Position numbers and translations under genes: made by a program. A DNA stretch of 41,932 bases from Cyanobacteria bacterium HKST-UBA02 (GTDB lineage: Bacteria > Cyanobacteriota > Vampirovibrionia > Obscuribacterales > Obscuribacteraceae). Each line of letters opens with the position of its first letter. The stretch's first letter is position 1. The notes beneath the pieces are model-generated. The model saw only the letters and a program-made list of their open reading frames with translations, did no database searches and was not told the DNA's origin. Shown here one piece after another: positions 35,084 through 41,932 of the stretch. The stretch spans positions 1 to 41,932 of the forward strand of contig JAGQHH010000218.1 of the NCBI GenBank assembly GCA_020431945.1, written 5' to 3'.

Positions 35084-36952
35084 CTAGTGAGTAGCGAGAG
35101 TGCGCTGCTCGATCTTATAAGCAGCCAGCTCGAGCTTCTCGATCTTCTTCTGATACTTGCGCTGCTCTTTTTCAGGCAGGTCTTTTCTCAGACCGAGATA
35201 AGCCTTGTATTGCCGGGCTGCTTCCCGGAGCTGAGCCGGGTCTTTGCTGTGGCTCTTGTCGATGGTGTCGGCAAGACCGAGGCGGGCGTCGGCCATACGA
35301 GGGTTTTCGTAAGCGGCTTTTTTGAAATTGTCGATTGCCGAAGGGCGCTGCTTCTTGCGAGCCAGGTCGTTGGCCAGGCGGTAGTCGCGGTTGGCGGCTT
35401 CCTGCAGGGTCTCGACTTGATGGAGCCCGCGCTTGCTGCGCTCGGCGCCACCATTTATGGTGCCGGCTTTCTTGTAAGCGGCCTCGGCGCTGGGGAAGTC
35501 CCTGATGGTGACCGCCAGATCGGCAAGAGCGAAGAGCTGTTTCTGATCGTTGGTGTTGTTGACCACCATCTGCATCTGCTGGGCGCTCTCGTCGAATCGA
35601 TCTTGAGCAAGCAGAGCCTCGGCATAAGAAATGCGCTCGGCGTCGTTAGTGGGTTGACCGACGGTATTGAGATCCACAGGCTTGCCGGAAAGGGCTCTGA
35701 GCTTGGCTGCCGCCAGACGAAGCTGGAGACTGTTGGGATTGAGCCTGATCGCTTCATTGATCGACTTCTCCGCCTCCTCGAAATCATTGGAGACGAAGAA
35801 AGCACCATTGCTGTCCTTCTGGGTCTTCACATAATAGGCACGGGTGAGACCGTCCACGGCGCGGGTGCTGCTGTTGTCGAGCTCCAGGGCTCTCTTGAAA
35901 GCCTTGATTGAATCATCGACTTTCTCGGCTTGCAGGGAAAGCTCACCGATACGGGTTTGCAGCTCGCTGTTCTCGGGATTGAGCTCGATTCCCGAACGCA
36001 GGTCGGCGATGGCGAACTCCAGATCGCCTCTGGCTTCCCGGATATCGGCAAGGGAGAGATAAGCCTTGATCATCTCGGGCTTGATGCGCACGGCTTCTTT
36101 ATACTTCTGCACGGCAGCCACGAAATTGCCCTGCATCGAATAAGCGTCTCCGAAAGCGATATTCACCGGAGCGCTGTTCGGGAAAAGCGCGGCCGATGTG
36201 TTCAACTCTTTGAGCGCGGCATTGACATCATTCTGCGCCAGATATGCTCTGCCCAGACCGTAATGGGCTGTCGAATTCTTGGAATCGAGAGAGATGGCTC
36301 TCTTGAGATGGCTCATGGCATCGGTGACATTGCCCTGATCGAGCTCCACTATACCCAGATGAGTGAGAACGAAGCCGTAGCTGGGGTCGTTCTTGAGGGC
36401 GATGCGCAGCTCCGAGGCGGAGTCATCCAGACGCTCCTGTTCTTTATAGACCAGACCGAGCACGGCATGAGCTTCGGGCATATTGGGATCGCTGGCGATT
36501 GCCGATTTGCAATCGGCTTCGGCTTGCTCCAGGAGAGCTTTCTTGTTTTGTCTGTATGTATTATTTGAAGACTGCAGACGGTTGCGGGTAAGGATCGCCT
36601 TGCCGACCTTGGTCACCGGATTGTTCGGGTCGAGACGCTCGGCTCGATTGAATTGCTCCTCCGCACCATCCAGCTTGAATCCCAGGGCAAGTGCCAGACC
36701 GAGACCGTTGATGGCATCGACGTCTTTGGAATTACGCTTGATCGCTTTGCGAAACAATTCGGCTGCTTTGTCGTAGTCGCGTTTCTGCAAATAGACCGAG
36801 CCCTGGGAAACAGCATTGGTCACCCGCCCCTTGAAAATCTTTTTGTGGCTCAGGGTGGACATCTCTGAGCTCTTGGCTTGACAAGGCTGGCTCAGACCCA
36901 TGGAAAAGGCTGTGCTTACCGCCAGGATCGAGGCGACAACAATCTTGCGCAT
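35084..36952 (-). CDS. Large secreted TPR protein
   Basis: 622 residues. The signal peptide MRKIVVASILAVSTAFSMGLSQPCQA is followed by about twelve TPR units, for example GSVYLQKRDYDKAAELFRKAIKR, AHAVLGLVYKEQERLDDSASELRIAL, AHYGLGRAYLAQNDVNAALKELNTS and AYLSLADIREARGDLEFAIADLRSG. A Lys/Glu-rich helix closes the protein (LPEKEQRKYQKKIEKLEL). AGAGGGAG precedes the ATG. The exported TPR superhelix presumably binds partner proteins in the periplasm or outer membrane. The next gene upstream (74 nt away) also has TPRs. No enzymatic motif seen. Confidence 0.88.
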   Translation of the reverse strand: MRKIVVASILAVSTAFSMGLSQPCQAKSSEMSTLSHKKIFKGRVTNAVSQGSVYLQKRDYDKAAELFRKAIKRNSKDVDAINGLGLALALGFKLDGAEEQFNRAERLDPNNPVTKVGKAILTRNRLQSSNNTYRQNKKALLEQAEADCKSAIASDPNMPEAHAVLGLVYKEQERLDDSASELRIALKNDPSYGFVLTHLGIVELDQGNVTDAMSHLKRAISLDSKNSTAHYGLGRAYLAQNDVNAALKELNTSAALFPNSAPVNIAFGDAYSMQGNFVAAVQKYKEAVRIKPEMIKAYLSLADIREARGDLEFAIADLRSGIELNPENSELQTRIGELSLQAEKVDDSIKAFKRALELDNSSTRAVDGLTRAYYVKTQKDSNGAFFVSNDFEEAEKSINEAIRLNPNSLQLRLAAAKLRALSGKPVDLNTVGQPTNDAERISYAEALLAQDRFDESAQQMQMVVNNTNDQKQLFALADLAVTIRDFPSAEAAYKKAGTINGGAERSKRGLHQVETLQEAANRDYRLANDLARKKQRPSAIDNFKKAAYENPRMADARLGLADTIDKSHSKDPAQLREAARQYKAYLGLRKDLPEKEQRKYQKKIEKLELAAYKIEQRTLATH

Positions 36953-37026
36953 GCGAACAATCTCCCTCTGTCGTGTGGCTGAGGGTCCACGCTACATGAA
37001 TTTGAGAAAGTGCGCATTAAACGGTA

Positions 37027-38667
37027 TCAGTTGTTTGCAATATGATTGTTCAGCCAGGATGTCAGCGTATCGAGAAGAATCTGCGATTGCTGGTCGCTTT
37101 CGAAAATCAGGTGCTCGGAGGTGCCGTCGATGAGCATGGTCTTGTCTTCGGAGCTGATCGCATCGAACATCTTATAGGTGCCTTCCGGCTTCACCAGCCT
37201 GTCTTTCAGCCCCTGCACGATGAGCGCCGGCATTTTATCGATCTTGCTGCATTGTCTCTCGGTGGTCCGCATGAATACAGCGAACTTGATCAGCTCTTTG
37301 GGAGACATCTTCATTTTCGATTTGAAGCTCGCCGCCCAGTCTTTGCGATAGTCCTCGCTGACAGTGGCTTTCTCCGCCACTGTCTCACCGATATTGAAAG
37401 GCTTGCTGGGCCCGTTGAGAAAATGTACCGCCACAGAAAGACCCATGCGCCGACCCTGGAAACGCTCCGCCGAGGGCACCGAAGCGATCACGCCGCTGAT
37501 GCCCTGGGGGCTGCGCGCGCAGGCACGCAAGGCGATGCCACCACCCATGGATTCACCAAGCAGAAAAATCGGCACTCCCGGATGTCTCTCCTGGATCATG
37601 GATGTCACCGAAACAATATCGGCCAGGGCGGTCTTGAAGCCCACATCTTCCTGACCGGGGATAGAAAGCCAGGATCCGAAGCCCCGCACATCCAGCGCGT
37701 AGACAGAGAACTGTCTTTTCGAAAGAGCCTTGCCGAAAGAAGAGAAAGCGTTATTGTCGAGACCGAGACCATGAATGCAAAGCAAAACGGCTTTCGGGGC
37801 GCCAAGCTGGCTGCGCCACTCGATCAGGGGCAAGGACAGGGGACGGAACTCGGCTGCCAACCAGAGATATTCGGCTACTGTGTGCGGATTGTTCCGAGCC
37901 AGATACTGGTCGAAGAAAAATCTCTCGAAGGTCTGAACGTCAGGAAGCTGCCCGGCCTCTTCCAGCTCGGAGCGCACAGTGAGGAGACTGTCGAGCAGGG
38001 CCATATTGTTCTTGCGGTGCTCTTTCATCTCTTTCACTTTGCCCTGGCGGCGATATATAGTGCCGAGCTGAAGATTGGCCCAGAGCCGTGCTCCGGCATC
38101 GGCAACTTTGTCGCTCTTGCTCCGGGAGGCGATTTCCACCATCTTGCGGGCATAAGTCTCAGCCTGCTCGATGTCCTTGAGTAGTATCAGGGTGCCTACT
38201 GCATCCTGATAGAAAGCAACAGACAGGTTGTCGGTCGCCGGAAGCTTGTCTGCTTCTGCAATCGCTTTCTGATAATACTCCAGGGCCTTCTTGAGGGTGC
38301 GGGTCTCGTAATAGCAATCCCCGATACGGTTGAGGATGAGCGCCCGGCCCCGAATATCCGAGGCCTCTCTGCCGGCCAGCGCCACCTCCAGATTGGCGGC
38401 GGCTGCTTTATAGTCCTGGGACTTCCAGTCCAGTACCGAGAGCAGATAGCTGAGCTCGGGATCGCTTTTGGACTCCAGGGTCTTTTTCACCAGGGCTCTT
38501 GCCTCTTCGATCTGGTCGTCTCTTACGAGCTGCAGGACCCTGGTCTGGGTGGCGTCGAGCTTGAGAGGCTCAGTCGCGGCCCGGGCCGGCAGGCAGATAC
38601 CGGTCAGAACAAAAACAGCGCTCAGGGACAGGGCGGAAAGAGCCCGCCGGTAACGCGCAAGTGCCAT
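37027..38667 (-). CDS. Secreted TPR-alpha/beta-hydrolase fusion
   Basis: About 546 residues. The signal peptide MALARYRRALSALSLSAVFVLTG..PARA leads to a TPR-containing N-terminal half (to about 270, e.g. ILNRIGDCYYETRTLKKALEYYQKAIAEA). The C-terminal half is a serine hydrolase of the S33/monoglyceride-lipase type: CIHGLGLD (oxyanion region), nucleophile in LLGESMGGGIALR, catalytic Asp in GLKDRLVKPEG and His in GTSEHLIFE. The likely substrate is a lipid ester or peptide outside the cytoplasm. The ATG at 38667 has GAGGAT upstream; an ATG five codons earlier lacks a ribosome site. Co-directional with the TPR protein at 35084. Confidence 0.87.
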   Translation of the reverse strand: MALARYRRALSALSLSAVFVLTGICLPARAATEPLKLDATQTRVLQLVRDDQIEEARALVKKTLESKSDPELSYLLSVLDWKSQDYKAAAANLEVALAGREASDIRGRALILNRIGDCYYETRTLKKALEYYQKAIAEADKLPATDNLSVAFYQDAVGTLILLKDIEQAETYARKMVEIASRSKSDKVADAGARLWANLQLGTIYRRQGKVKEMKEHRKNNMALLDSLLTVRSELEEAGQLPDVQTFERFFFDQYLARNNPHTVAEYLWLAAEFRPLSLPLIEWRSQLGAPKAVLLCIHGLGLDNNAFSSFGKALSKRQFSVYALDVRGFGSWLSIPGQEDVGFKTALADIVSVTSMIQERHPGVPIFLLGESMGGGIALRACARSPQGISGVIASVPSAERFQGRRMGLSVAVHFLNGPSKPFNIGETVAEKATVSEDYRKDWAASFKSKMKMSPKELIKFAVFMRTTERQCSKIDKMPALIVQGLKDRLVKPEGTYKMFDAISSEDKTMLIDGTSEHLIFESDQQSQILLDTLTSWLNNHIANN

Positions 38668-38702
38668 GGAGTCGATCCTCATTTATATTTGCATCTAAAT
38701 CT

Positions 38703-38719
38703 ACTAAGTCCGACTAAGT
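38703..38719. promoter_or_regulatory. ACTAAGT direct repeat upstream of the hydrolase gene
   Basis: ACTAAGT at 38703-38709 and 38713-38719, exactly 10 bp apart, in the gap between the hydrolase gene and the membrane protein gene. Possible operator; no regulator is implied. Confidence 0.3.
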
Positions 38720-38753
38720 TACGTCAGCCGGCACGAAGAGACATTAGACGGGC

Positions 38754-39134
38754 TCAATTCTCGGTGCCGTCCCCGTAGACCGGATAGAAGACGAGCTTGA
38801 TACCGAGCCCGGCAGCGAAGATTATCGCCACTTCCACCTGGTCCAGCTCGGCGCCGAAGATTTTGAAAAGAATGAACAGCACTCCGCAGGCAAAGGCAGC
38901 GATGACCGCCTCCAGGGCGAGGCGCCGGGTCGGGGTGCTGGCCCTGACATTGAGAACCGGCTGGAAGAGAAGGAAGACATAGAAACCGACAATGAAATAG
39001 ATGGCGGTGTCGGGGAAAGCTCTGACCACACCGAGCATGAGCGCAACGGCAGCGGTGATGATCAGGGTTACGCCGGTGGCATTGAGCGGCTCGTTCTTTG
39101 TTTCAGGCTCTTCCTTATTCATTGTCGTATTCAC
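38754..39134 (-). CDS. Small multi-pass membrane protein
   Basis: 126 residues with about four hydrophobic segments: VTLIITAAVALMLGVV, AIYFIVGFYVFLLFQPVL, LEAVIAAFACGVLFILFKIF and VEVAIIFAAGLGIKLVFYPV. The N-terminus is acidic and polar. Not recognised. The GTG start follows directly on the stop codon of the upstream gene (TGA then GTG), with GAGGG about 8 nt before it inside that gene, so the two are translationally coupled and may work together. Confidence 0.7.
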   Translation of the reverse strand: MNTTMNKEEPETKNEPLNATGVTLIITAAVALMLGVVRAFPDTAIYFIVGFYVFLLFQPVLNVRASTPTRRLALEAVIAAFACGVLFILFKIFGAELDQVEVAIIFAAGLGIKLVFYPVYGDGTEN

Positions 39135-39554
39135 TCAAGGGACCCTCTTTTGCTCGCCCTTCTGGGGCATGGTACGGAAATTCATCCCGGATTTGTCCGG
39201 ATAACGGTTCGGAGTCGGAAGCACGATATGCGACTCGGACGGATCGTCCGACCTGGCCTGTACCTTGATGCTCTGCCCCCGGGCAAGGAGCAGACCCGGG
39301 CCGCTCCTTATCGTCTGGCTTCGCTGGTACTCTTTGCCTGCCAGCCTGAACTTGTATTTGATCTTGATCGTTCCTTTTTCCACACTGGAGTCGTCTCCAC
39401 CCGCCTCCAGGATCTCGGTGACCTCCCCGGAGGCTGTCACCAGAGACTTTTTGCCTGTGGACTGGACGATCACCAGAGCCACGATTACAACAAGAATCAC
39501 TCCGACAACGATGATCGGCACTGGTAATCGCTTCTCTTTAGCGCTTTCGTCCAT
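39135..39554 (-). CDS. DUF3592-like membrane-anchored protein
   Basis: 139 residues. One transmembrane helix (VPIIVVGVILVVIVALVIVQS, about 12-32) precedes a small beta domain with ASGEVTEILEAG and KIKYKFRLAGKEYQRSQTI, then LLARGQSIKVQARSDDPSESHIVLP. This order (a-G-x-V, Y-x-F-x-x-x-G-x-x-Y, then V-x-Y-x-P-x-x-P) resembles DUF3592 domains, which are of unknown function. It is transcribed directly ahead of the small membrane protein, with adjacent stop and start. The ribosome site is distant (AAAGGGAG about 14 nt upstream). Confidence 0.65.
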   Translation of the reverse strand: MDESAKEKRLPVPIIVVGVILVVIVALVIVQSTGKKSLVTASGEVTEILEAGGDDSSVEKGTIKIKYKFRLAGKEYQRSQTIRSGPGLLLARGQSIKVQARSDDPSESHIVLPTPNRYPDKSGMNFRTMPQKGEQKRVP

Positions 39555-39636
39555 AGATTAAATCAGGGCTCCCTTTCTCAACCATAGCCTCAGGGGCTGA
39601 AAACTACCAAGATAGGTACATTGGAGTAATCATTAG

Positions 39637-39653
39637 ATTTAAAGATTAAATCA
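39637..39653. promoter_or_regulatory. Palindrome GATTTAA-AGA-TTAAATC
   Basis: A perfect 7-bp inverted repeat with a 3-nt spacer, 130 nt upstream of the candidate selenoprotein gene. GATTAAATC recurs at 39556-39564 and a similar GATTTTAAT lies at 39656. It could be an operator for either divergent gene. Confidence 0.4.
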
Positions 39654-39696
39654 CGATTTTAATTGAACTTTCCAGGAACAAAAGTCGTTTGTCAAT

Positions 39697-39756
39697 ATGG
39701 AGCCCTGTTCGAGCCGAGGGCAAGGTCCCCGGGACCGATCTCGGACCGGGCTCCAT
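39697..39756 (+). promoter_or_regulatory. Long GC-rich hairpin in the 5' leader
   Basis: Nested inverted repeats: ATGGAGCCC (39697-39705) with GGGCTCCAT (39748-39756), CCGAG (39714-39718) with CTCGG (39740-39744), and GGTCC (39724-39728) with GGACC (39732-39736). No T-run follows on either strand, so it is not a classic terminator. It sits 28 nt before the ATG at 39785 and could be a structured leader or a cruciform. Confidence 0.6.
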
Positions 39757-39784
39757 CTAAATAAAACAAAATCGAGGTCTCGCC

Positions 39785-40960
39785 ATGGCACATAAATATG
39801 GAGCTCTCCTGGTCACCGCCCTCACCCTGTCTCAGCTCATGCTCGGGCTCTGCCCTGCAGACGCCAGGCAAATGGTCATCGAGGGCGACCAGGCCCGGGA
39901 GAATATCAAGAAGGTCAACTCGGACATCAACTGGCACACCTCACTCAATGGCGCCCTCATGGATGCCCGCAAGGAGAACAAGATGGTCCTCTGGGTCCAT
40001 CTGGTAGGCAAGATGGACGGCGCCACGTGAAGTGCCGCCAATAGCATGAGAGCCGTGTCGCTCTCACAAGAACCAGCCCTTTCAGTATTACGGGACGAGG
40101 TCGTCTGCGGCTACCGCGATATCTCCTCCGAGCCCTATTCCGGATTCTCAGGCAGTCACAAAGTCGGCGGCAACGCCATCAACACCACCAACGGAGCCGG
40201 GCCCCACAATCTCCAGACATTCCTCCTGGCCAGCGATGGCACCGTCATGCACTGCCTGCCCGGCTACTGGAACCCGAGCGATCTCGTTCGCGAGGTGGCT
40301 TTTGCTGCCCGTATCCACGATCTCTATACAGATCCGCATTACAGCAGCACTCAGAAGAAGCAGCTCTTCCAGAAGATGCAAATGGCTCATATAAACGAGC
40401 ACCCGGCCGGCATGGTGATGCGCAGCCGCATGCAAAGCTTCGATCAGGAGTACGAGGCCGAGCACAGGCTCAATTCATCGGACACTATTCTCGACCGCGG
40501 AGCCGCTCTCGGAGTGCTCAATATGAAAAAAGGGAAAGGTCAGCCCGGTCAGGGGAATCAAAGAAATCAGAGAAATCCAGGAAGAATGGCGGCATTCAAT
40601 GCCTTCAAAACCACCGACCGGATCATGCATGAGCGCATGGCCAGCCGTCCTTTCGTCCCATACAGCAAATTCGACGTAGCAGTGTTCTCTGACTATGGTC
40701 GCCCCCTCTACGACAAGAATGAAGACTTCCGCAATGCCCGCGGAGAGTTCATGGACAATGGTCGAGTCTCGGATAAGCCACCGGAAGCGGTGCGGCACAA
40801 AGAGTTCATCGGACAGGTGCCGGATCAGGTCAGGCAGCGCCAGGCTCGGATGACCGGAGAGAGCAACCGCCAATCCAGCAACTGGGTCAGGGGAGGAAGT
40901 TATGCCGGAACAGGCTCAACCTCGAGCTCGACGCAGAAAGTCCTCTGGGGCCAGCACTAA
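39785..40960 (+). CDS. Thioredoxin-like secreted protein, candidate selenoprotein (in-frame TGA)
   Basis: One frame runs 39785-40960 with a single TGA at 40028-40030 (codon 82), giving 391 residues if it is read through. The signal peptide MAHKYGALLVTALTLSQLML..ADA ends near residue 28. Then DARKENKMVLWVHLVGKMDGAT-[UGA]-SAANSM is the thioredoxin beta1-helix1 junction, where a redox Cys is expected. After it come EVVCGYRDIS, GAGPHNLQTFLLASDGTVMHCLPGYW (a cis-Pro and strand pattern) and a 170-residue Gln/Arg-rich tail. GAGGT lies 6 nt before the ATG. The second half (ATG at 40046) has no ribosome site. TGA-to-TGC/TGT needs one base, so it could also be a pseudogene or a sequencing error. Selenocysteine machinery is not within the window. 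Confidence 0.7.
40047..40066 (+). promoter_or_regulatory. Possible bacterial SECIS hairpin
   Basis: TGAGAGC (40047-40053) pairs perfectly with GCTCTCA (40060-40066), closing a 6-nt loop CGTGTC with G as second base. The loop begins 24 nt after the TGA, within the distance range and loop rule described for bacterial SECIS elements. It has no bulged U as in the E. coli fdhF element, so the match is partial. Confidence 0.45.
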
Positions 40961-40966
40961 ATTTAT

Positions 40967-41908
40967 CTACTGACCGGAGGCAGGCTGGGGAGGCTCCATG
41001 AGGGGCTGTCCGTCCGAATCGGAAGGATGGCGATAGACCATCGAAGGATACAGGTAATCAATCTCCTGCGGAGTCAATTCTCCGTCGGTGTCCGGAAGAT
41101 TTCTGGCAAGCTCCAGGGTCTGGTCCACGAACATCCTGTATAGAGGATTGCTGCTTCGTGCGTACGGAGAAAGCTCGTTGAAGCTGATGGCACCATTATG
41201 GTTTTGATCCAGCTTGCTCCAGTTGCTCATTAGAAAAGCGGCAGCGAGTCCCGGCGCCAGGTCGCGGTCGTATACGAATCTCTCGGAAAGAGCCTCCAGG
41301 GTCAAGCTTGTCTCATCCGGTGTTTCCATACCCGAGCGGCTGCTCACCTTGCGATTCAGAAAGGCAAGACCGTCACCCAGTTGAGTCTCGACATCCTTCG
41401 AGCCTGGGGTTCTGATTCCCTTAACCACCGACTCGACGAACTCTTCCCGGGAGGGCATGAACAGGCGCCGGCGGTAATCATCGATTTCGCCCCTGTCGAT
41501 TTCACCGTCCTGGCGGTGGAGCGAGGAGATCGTTTCGAAATTCCTGAGGGCTTGAGAAGAAAGCCCTTTCACCATGGGATTTGATGATCCGGTTGCACGG
41601 CTCAATTCGCTTGCTTGAATTTTGCCGTCGCTGCCGGCGATTTTCGATCCCATATCTTGAAGGAAGACTGCGCTTAGCTTCGGAAGCGCTCCACTCTCCT
41701 CGAGATCCTGGTTGACATTGCTCCAGAATTTCTGCTTGTCGGATTCGGTCATATCGGCGCAGGAGGTCTTAACGCCTTCTTTCAGGATTTTATAGGCATC
41801 GTCCAGCAAATTCTGTGAGACCTTCTCGTTGACCTGAGACGCCAGTAGGTCAGCTCCGGAGCGGGGCCAGTCCGCCGATGCATCTGAAGGATCTGATGGA
41901 TATGACAT
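40967..41908 (-). CDS. EF-hand protein, third paralogue
   Basis: 313 residues, no signal peptide. A canonical EF-hand loop D234-x-N236-x-N238-G-x-I-x-x-x-E245 (DQNHNGAISFNE) is accompanied by degenerate loops: GSDGKIQASE, RQDGEIDRGE and DTDGELTPQE. That makes four EF-hand-like sites, probably in two pairs. LEESGALPKLSAVFLQDM resembles the EGxLPQLL helix before the loops in the 27612 and 28405 genes, suggesting one family. The ATG has GAGGT about 8 nt upstream. Its stop is 6 nt from that of the convergent thioredoxin-like gene. Calcium binding is inferred; function unknown. Confidence 0.8.
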   Translation of the reverse strand: MSYPSDPSDASADWPRSGADLLASQVNEKVSQNLLDDAYKILKEGVKTSCADMTESDKQKFWSNVNQDLEESGALPKLSAVFLQDMGSKIAGSDGKIQASELSRATGSSNPMVKGLSSQALRNFETISSLHRQDGEIDRGEIDDYRRRLFMPSREEFVESVVKGIRTPGSKDVETQLGDGLAFLNRKVSSRSGMETPDETSLTLEALSERFVYDRDLAPGLAAAFLMSNWSKLDQNHNGAISFNELSPYARSSNPLYRMFVDQTLELARNLPDTDGELTPQEIDYLYPSMVYRHPSDSDGQPLMEPPQPASGQ

Positions 41909-41932
41909 AGTAAGAAACCTCGAACGAGCGAT

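Noticed and set aside
37042..38184. Plus-strand frame of about 380 codons opposite the TPR-hydrolase gene
   Set aside because: Shadow of the hydrolase gene; its sequence shows no domain pattern, no signal peptide and no ribosome site.
39697..39756. Terminator for the upstream region
   Set aside because: Strong stem but no T-run on either side, and neither flanking gene ends towards it.
40046..40960. Independent gene starting at ATG 40046
   Set aside because: No ribosome site precedes it, it would begin in the middle of the thioredoxin fold, and it shares frame with the upstream part, so one interrupted or recoded gene explains it better.

Overview
The window looks like a chromosomal segment of a Gram-negative-type bacterium. 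It carries a tripartite RND pump with a TolC-like outer-membrane protein, a lipobox lipoprotein and many Sec signal peptides. GC content is moderate to high by eye, genes are tightly packed, GTG and TTG starts are frequent, and TGA is used as an ordinary stop at many genes. Rich use of TPR proteins, a Hanks-type kinase, EF-hand proteins and cyanobacterial-style histidine kinase/OmpR pairs suggests a non-photosynthetic cyanobacterial relative (Melainabacteria/Vampirovibrionia, perhaps Obscuribacterales). That assignment is an impression from gene content. No rRNA, tRNA, IS element, phage gene or CRISPR array was seen, and no stretch longer than about 230 bases lacks a gene.

Layout. 80-1347: a small possible double-glycine leader peptide and a tandem universal stress protein. 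1348-4710 (minus): a Na,K-ATPase-like P-type ATPase and a small membrane protein. 4913-6424 (plus): a TPR protein, a CxxC redoxin and a secreted PsbP-like protein. 6425-10222 (minus): a methyltransferase-like membrane protein, a DUF3142 protein and a large secreted protein. 10335-20095 (plus): one long operon with a His-rich LTxxQ periplasmic protein, a Ser/Thr kinase with an LRR ectodomain, an RND adaptor, an RND permease, a TolC-like protein and a TIGR04282-like glycosyltransferase. 20106-24094 (minus): an amino-acid permease fused to Usp domains, an M28 peptidase and a conserved hypothetical. 24160-25017: an EamA-type transporter.

25010-35070 is a signalling region. Two divergent histidine kinase/OmpR regulator pairs flank EF-hand proteins, a beta-carbonic-anhydrase-like protein, a TPR lipoprotein and small secreted or hypothetical proteins. 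Several promoters here carry 11-bp-period direct repeats, the spacing used by OmpR/PhoB-family regulators. 35084-39554 (minus): a secreted TPR protein, a secreted TPR-alpha/beta-hydrolase fusion and two small membrane proteins. 39785-41908: a thioredoxin-like gene interrupted by an in-frame TGA, convergent with a third EF-hand protein.

The most interesting item is at 39785-40960. An apparently single secreted thioredoxin-like protein is read in one frame across a TGA at 40028-40030, at the place where a redox cysteine would be expected. A perfect 7-bp hairpin lies 16 nt after the TGA, at a distance compatible with a bacterial SECIS. The downstream half has no ribosome binding site of its own. 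It is a good selenoprotein candidate, although a recent nonsense mutation remains possible. Second-tier items are the kinase-containing efflux operon, the EF-hand family with shared promoter and terminator modules, the GG-leader peptide and the unusual 5' leader hairpin of the candidate selenoprotein gene.
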